NCBI RefSeq assembly: GCF_000143415.4
Contig: NW_003314264.1
Span: 2,701,444-2,765,443, forward strand
Source: Selaginella moellendorffii
Lineage: Eukaryota > Streptophyta > Lycopodiopsida > Selaginellales > Selaginellaceae
Length of the DNA: 64,000 nucleotides
Reading direction: 5' to 3'
A model generated the notes under the pieces. That model did not search any database. It saw nothing but the letters and a program-made list of their open reading frames with translations, and had not been told where the DNA came from. Made by a program: the position numbers and the translations under genes. Shown here one piece after another: positions 60,219-64,000 of the stretch. The stretch's first letter is position 1. Every line of letters begins with the position of its first letter.

Positions 60219-61146
60219 ATGGCCGCCACCATCTCTAGCGTGGCTTCGGCAGCTAAGGTGCGTACACTAGATAGAAAACCAGCAATGCTTGATGGGTCGA
60301 TTGATTCCATTGTCTTGTTTTGAAGCAGCTCTCGTCGGCACAGAATGGAATTCACTCGCCCTCTTGTTCTTTCTCGTCATCGCCTCTGTTGCCGCTGAGC
60401 CGAGGCAGGGCGAGGAAATGCAAAACTGTGTGTCAAGCAGCGTCGGTCCCGGCCAATGTGCCCGACATGGGAAAGCGGCAGCTCCTCAACACCTTGCTCC
60501 TGGGAGCACTCTCGTTGCCAACAGTTGGGATCCTGGGACCGTACCTCTACTTCTTTGTGCCACCCGGGTACGTATGCACCTTTCGAGTTCCTCGGTCTTA
60601 GCTCTCGTTTCCAATCAGCTCCGGCGGAAGTGGCACCGGCCTTGTTGCTAAGGACGCCATTGGGAATGATATTCTGGTCACCGAATGGCTTGCATCGCAT
60701 CCTCCTGGCGATAGAACTCTCAGCCAAGGCCTGAAGGTAGGAACGAAAACCAAAAAAACGTTTTTTGCTTCGTTCGAACTAATAAAAACTGTGCTTTTCA
60801 GGGAGATCCAACTTACCTCGTTGTTGAGAACGATGGAACGTTGGCACCATATGCAATTAACGCTGTTTGCACGCATCTCGGATGTGTGGTTCCCTGGAAC
60901 AAAGCGGAGAACAAGTTTATCTGTCCTTGCCACGGTTCTCAATACAACAACCAGGGAAGAGTCGTCCGAGGTCCTGCACCATTGGTAAGTTCAGAACCAC
61001 GAATATGAATCAAAGAGCTAACCTGTGTACTTGAAAACTTGCAGTCACTAGCGTTGGCTCACTGTGACGTCGACAGCAACAAAGTTATTTTGAGCCTCTG
61101 GCCCGAGACGGACTTTAGAACGGGAGAGAACCCATGGTGGGCTTAA
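60219..61146 (+). CDS. petC: Cytochrome b6f Rieske iron-sulfur protein, nucleus-encoded
   Basis: Five exons (60219-60257, 60329-60567, 60619-60736, 60802-60984, 61045-61146) give 226 residues. The first about 50 residues (Ser/Arg-rich) are a plastid transit peptide. Then come the membrane helix [21 protein letters not shown], the Gly-rich hinge GSGGSGTG, and the 2Fe-2S cluster motifs CTHLGC and CPCHGS with the two Cys and two His ligands. The end matches PetC ([11 protein letters not shown]). The protein carries electrons from plastoquinol to cytochrome f in the thylakoid b6f complex and so works upstream of plastocyanin, which depends on the copper pump encoded at 2996-6424. Confidence 0.96.
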
Positions 61147-61263
61147 AAACACCTGTGCTCGCTTTGCTCGAGACAACAAATTTGTAAAAGGCAATGTTAT
61201 ATACGGAAGTCCCTGTCTTATTAAATAATTTCGAAAGAACATGCTTCATACCATCCCTGGAGT

Positions 61264-63316
61264 CTATCGAGCGTCCTTTGACAGCAGGCTGTTATTCTGG
61301 ACAGGACGGGCATTGCTCAAATTATCAACCGCGTTTCCTCTCTCAAACACAGCAGCGGCTCCCATCCCACTACCTGCAAACGTTGGGAACGTCAATCAAA
61401 AAGCTGGAATGAAAAACGTGACTTCATTACCTATACACATGGATATGACTCCGAATCTACAGTCTTTTCCTCTCTTCGACATCTCATGAAGTAAAGTAGC
61501 GACACAACGAGCTCCTGCAGCCATCATAAAATGAGGTTTATGCCACAAAGCATGGGTGAGGACATACCTGTAGCACCCAGAGGATGGCCAAGAGCCATAG
61601 CACCTCCATTCACATTCACTTTTTCGATATCCAAGTCGAGCTTCTTGCAGCTATAAGTGAATTGCGATGCAAAAGCCTCATTCAATTCGAATAAGTCAAT
61701 GTCGCTTATCTCCAGACCGGCATCTTTCACAGCTTTCGGGATCGCAACCGCTGGTCCAATACCCATGACGGCAGGGTCGACGCCAACAGCAGCAAAACTC
61801 CTGCACCATGTTTAAAGTGATTCCCAGATTCTTGTAGTTTAAACGATCAACACCTGAACACCCCGAGAATTGGTAGTCCTCGTTGAATAGCCACACTTCT
61901 TTTCATAAGTAGAACAGCACCCGCACCATCACTGACTTGGCTAGAGTTTCCTGAAAGAACAGAATTCATGAAGACATGAAGCTCATGCACTTCTCTCGTA
62001 CCGGCAGTGGTGGTGCCTCCTTTCTTGAACGCCGGCTTCAGTTTTGCAAGGTCTGCAACGTTCGCATTGGGCCGCATACCGTCATCAGCAGATATCACGA
62101 CCGGCTTCTCCTCTCCGGTTTTCGGGTCAACAAGCTGGCAAACAGAAGTTATAGTAGACCTACACTCGAATCTCACACTGTTACCTTGGTGTGAACCGGA
62201 ATAATCTCATCCTTGAACCTTCCAGTCGCTGTAGCGGCTGCGGCACGACGATGAGATCTAACCTGATATAACATGGTCAAAACCGGTTCACGTATAACTA
62301 TGAATAAACTTACTGCAGCTTCGTCTTGCTCCTTTCTGGACACGCCGTACCTTTCAGCAACGTTCTCGGATGTAATTCCCATTGGTAGAAGGCAGTCCTG
62401 TGCCTTCTGGTTCATTTCCACCTGCATCAACGAACGCTTGAATCCGGCACAGAAAAGCATAGAGACACCGAACCTTTGGATTCACCGAGCCTTCCCAAGC
62501 CACCAAGTTTGCCGTCATGGATTCCAAACCAGCACCGATACCTGAATACGTTTTTCATAAGCGAACCGTGGGTGTAATAATTCTGACTCACCAATATCAT
62601 AGAATCCGGCCTTGATAGCAGCCACAACATCAGCTACTGCTTGGAGGCCAGAAGAACATTGCCTGTTCACGGTACGAACAGGCACAGTTTCTACCAAGAC
62701 ATAAAAGTTAGTCTCAATGGTGAAAGAAAAACAAGTTATATAGAAAACAAAGAAAAATCATAAACCTGGAAATCCAGCATAGAATGCTGCCATCCGGCAC
62801 TCATTTGCACGCTGAGAACCAGGAGCAAGCACGGTTCCCACAACAATGTCGCCAACCTCAGCAGGATTCAAGCCAACTTTTTCCACAACAGCCTAGAGAA
62901 AACATTTCCCGAGAATAAGTTAATCGCCATTGAAAACGATACCTTAAGAACGGGAGTCAGTAAATCCTCGGGGTAAGTATCCTTGAAACCCCCACGCTTG
63001 GATTTACAAATGGGTGTTCGATACGCACTGAGGAAATCGCAATTCCAGTTGCACAGACAAAAAAAATTGAAGAGAAAAAAAGGAAAAACTCACGCTACAA
63101 CAACGACATCGTCAGAGTAATCGGTGGTCCTGTGATACGCGGCAGAATCCCCAGCGGAGCAAATGGACGTCTGCCAGACATGGCGATCGTCAAGAATGCA
63201 GCTCCAATTGAGTGAAATAAATTTACCACAAGATTGACGGGGCGAGGCGCCGACGACGGCCGCAGATGATCCAGAAGGATCTGCTGGCGCATTCTCAGCT
63301 TCCTATCGACCTCCAT
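61264..63316 (-). CDS. Peroxisomal 3-ketoacyl-CoA thiolase (PED1/KAT2-like)
   Basis: Thirteen exons (63316-63227, 63170-63094, 63027-62943, 62892-62766, 62690-62592, 62541-62474, 62421-62314, 62262-62185, 62134-62002, 61950-61854, 61800-61568, 61514-61431, 61373-61264) sum to 1389 nt, giving 462 residues. The N-terminus carries a perfect PTS2 nonapeptide, RQQILLDHL. The catalytic Cys lies in [10 protein letters not shown], the His regions in NEAFASQF and [14 protein letters not shown], and the second Cys in SMCIGSGMG. The end is SLLSKDAR, as in plant KATs. The enzyme does the last step of fatty-acid beta-oxidation, and in jasmonate synthesis, in the peroxisome. It is convergent with petC, with stops 117 bp apart. 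Confidence 0.95.
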
Positions 63317-63746
63317 CTCTCCCCGGCGCGATCGATTGATCGAAGAGAAAACCCTAACACGAGACCTTACTCCTTTGATGGATGATTGCGTGCTATAGGC
63401 GGTGGGCGCTTAATTTTTACTTGATTTCCACGTCAGCTTACCTATATTAAGACATTGCTAAATTTAGACCAGATGATCAGATAGAATATTCATAGAACTT
63501 CACTTTTGTTTTATAATCTTCGAATATTCTTGGAATAAGTTCGTTAGAGATCGACGGTCCGTCATAATCAACGGCTGACATTCAAAGATCCGGGATTTTA
63601 ACTTAGAACCCTAAAAGTTTGGGGTTTTGGGGCCTCGCACGATGCGCATTCTAACCTGTCCGCTGTACTTCGATCTCCCAGCAACGCTCTTTTCTGCCAG
63701 TGTGGCCATGAATTTCGCGTTCCTGTAGCACGATTCTTGCAAGGAA
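63317..63746. other. Divergent spacer at right end
   Basis: About 430 bp holding the thiolase promoter and the leader of the right-edge gene. An unsplit minus-strand frame at 63598-63987 has no recognisable domain and overlaps the plus-strand gene model. Confidence 0.35.
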
Positions 63747-64000
63747 ATGGGTAAGCTTCCATTTCTCCCTTTTTTGCGTGAAATATCTGGCGATCTCTTC
63801 TCTCCCAGGCGCCGGGATCTTCATCGGCCTCGCGGCTACTGTCTTTTCGATCTGGCTGCTCATGGTCGCGACCCTGGCGACCCTGGAGATGCTTCGATCC
63901 CACCGTGCCGAGGCTCCCACAGCCGCATTCGCCGAGAATGGCGACGACAGGTCCCTGCCGCCGATCCTTCTCCACAGGCCGAGGCATATCTTGGCGTCCG
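63747..64000 (+). CDS. Start of a membrane-protein gene, cut by the window end
   Basis: The proposed model starts at ATG 63747 with a 4-nt first coding piece (ATGG), an intron 63751-63808 with GT-AG borders, and exon 2 from 63809 open to the window end. It would begin MGAGIFIGLAATVFSIWLLM, a strong N-terminal membrane helix, followed by a soluble stretch starting LEMLRSHRAEAPTAA. I do not recognise the family. The split start codon makes the model uncertain. Confidence 0.4.
   Translation, partial: MGKLPFLPFLREISGDLFSPRRRDLHRPRGYCLFDLAAHGRDPGDPGDASIPPCRGSHSRIRREWRRQVPAADPSPQAEAYLGV

Overview
This window looks like nuclear DNA of a land plant, most likely a lycophyte such as Selaginella moellendorffii. 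That assignment is inference: I could run no search. It rests on plant-only nuclear genes (Rieske PetC, plastid ribosomal protein L5, a PAA2-type plastid copper ATPase, chlorophyllase, CCoAOMT, a PPR protein), on introns that are nearly all 45-65 bp, and on GC-rich genes set between AT-rich gene-poor blocks. One run of 100 N (52396-52495) marks an assembly gap. I read exon borders from GT-AG (once GC-AG) sites. For every complete spliced gene the exon lengths sum to a multiple of three and join into one open frame, which is a strong internal check.

Layout. 1-14.4 kb is dense: BCS1-like AAA-ATPase (-), plastid Cu-ATPase (+), chlorophyllase (-) divergent from a receptor-like cytoplasmic kinase with a long repetitive acidic tail (+), a UDP-glycosyltransferase (-) and nicotinate phosphoribosyltransferase (+). 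14.4-19.1 kb is AT-rich and holds one AT-rich but intact GDSL esterase gene. 19.2-23.1 kb has a PPR gene, tRNA-Ala and tRNA-Gln, three differently truncated tRNA-Ala relics and a two-finger C2H2 protein. 23.3-33.7 kb is dense again: four-helix membrane protein, plastid uL5, alpha/beta hydrolase, SC35-like SR factor, phytocyanin, F-box/kelch protein and a GT77-like glycosyltransferase. 34.7-36.9 kb carries two divergent HAD acid-phosphatase paralogues, one of which has lost catalytic residues. 37.4-39.2 kb holds a broken kinase and a retroelement-like ORF, followed by a GH3 beta-xylosidase.

The most dynamic part is 43-56 kb. A block with a quinone-oxidoreductase-like gene (+) facing a caffeoyl-CoA O-methyltransferase gene (-) occurs twice (about 43.5-46.8 and 52.2-55.36 kb). 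In the first block the methyltransferase is broken by a deletion and a frameshift, and a piece of the F-box/kelch gene from 31-32 kb is joined at its edge. In the second block the methyltransferase is intact and the reductase loses its first 28 coding bases to the gap. Between the blocks lie about 4 kb of AT-rich DNA, a long TA microsatellite, a possible small LTR element and GC-rich tandem repeats.

56-64 kb has a cytochrome P450, two more tRNA-Ala genes, an aldo-keto reductase with a GC-AG intron, a possible small secreted peptide, PetC, a peroxisomal 3-ketoacyl-CoA thiolase and the start of another gene at the right edge.

The genes form no operon-like pathway. They are mostly housekeeping and plastid genes (copper supply to plastocyanin, b6f Rieske protein, plastid translation, NAD salvage, peroxisomal beta-oxidation) mixed with specialised-metabolism and cell-wall genes (P450, UGT, CCoAOMT, GH3, GDSL). 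I found no clearly new biological system. The best leads are the duplicated and decaying CCoAOMT block, the HAD pseudoenzyme pair, the kinase tail and the long SR-gene intron.
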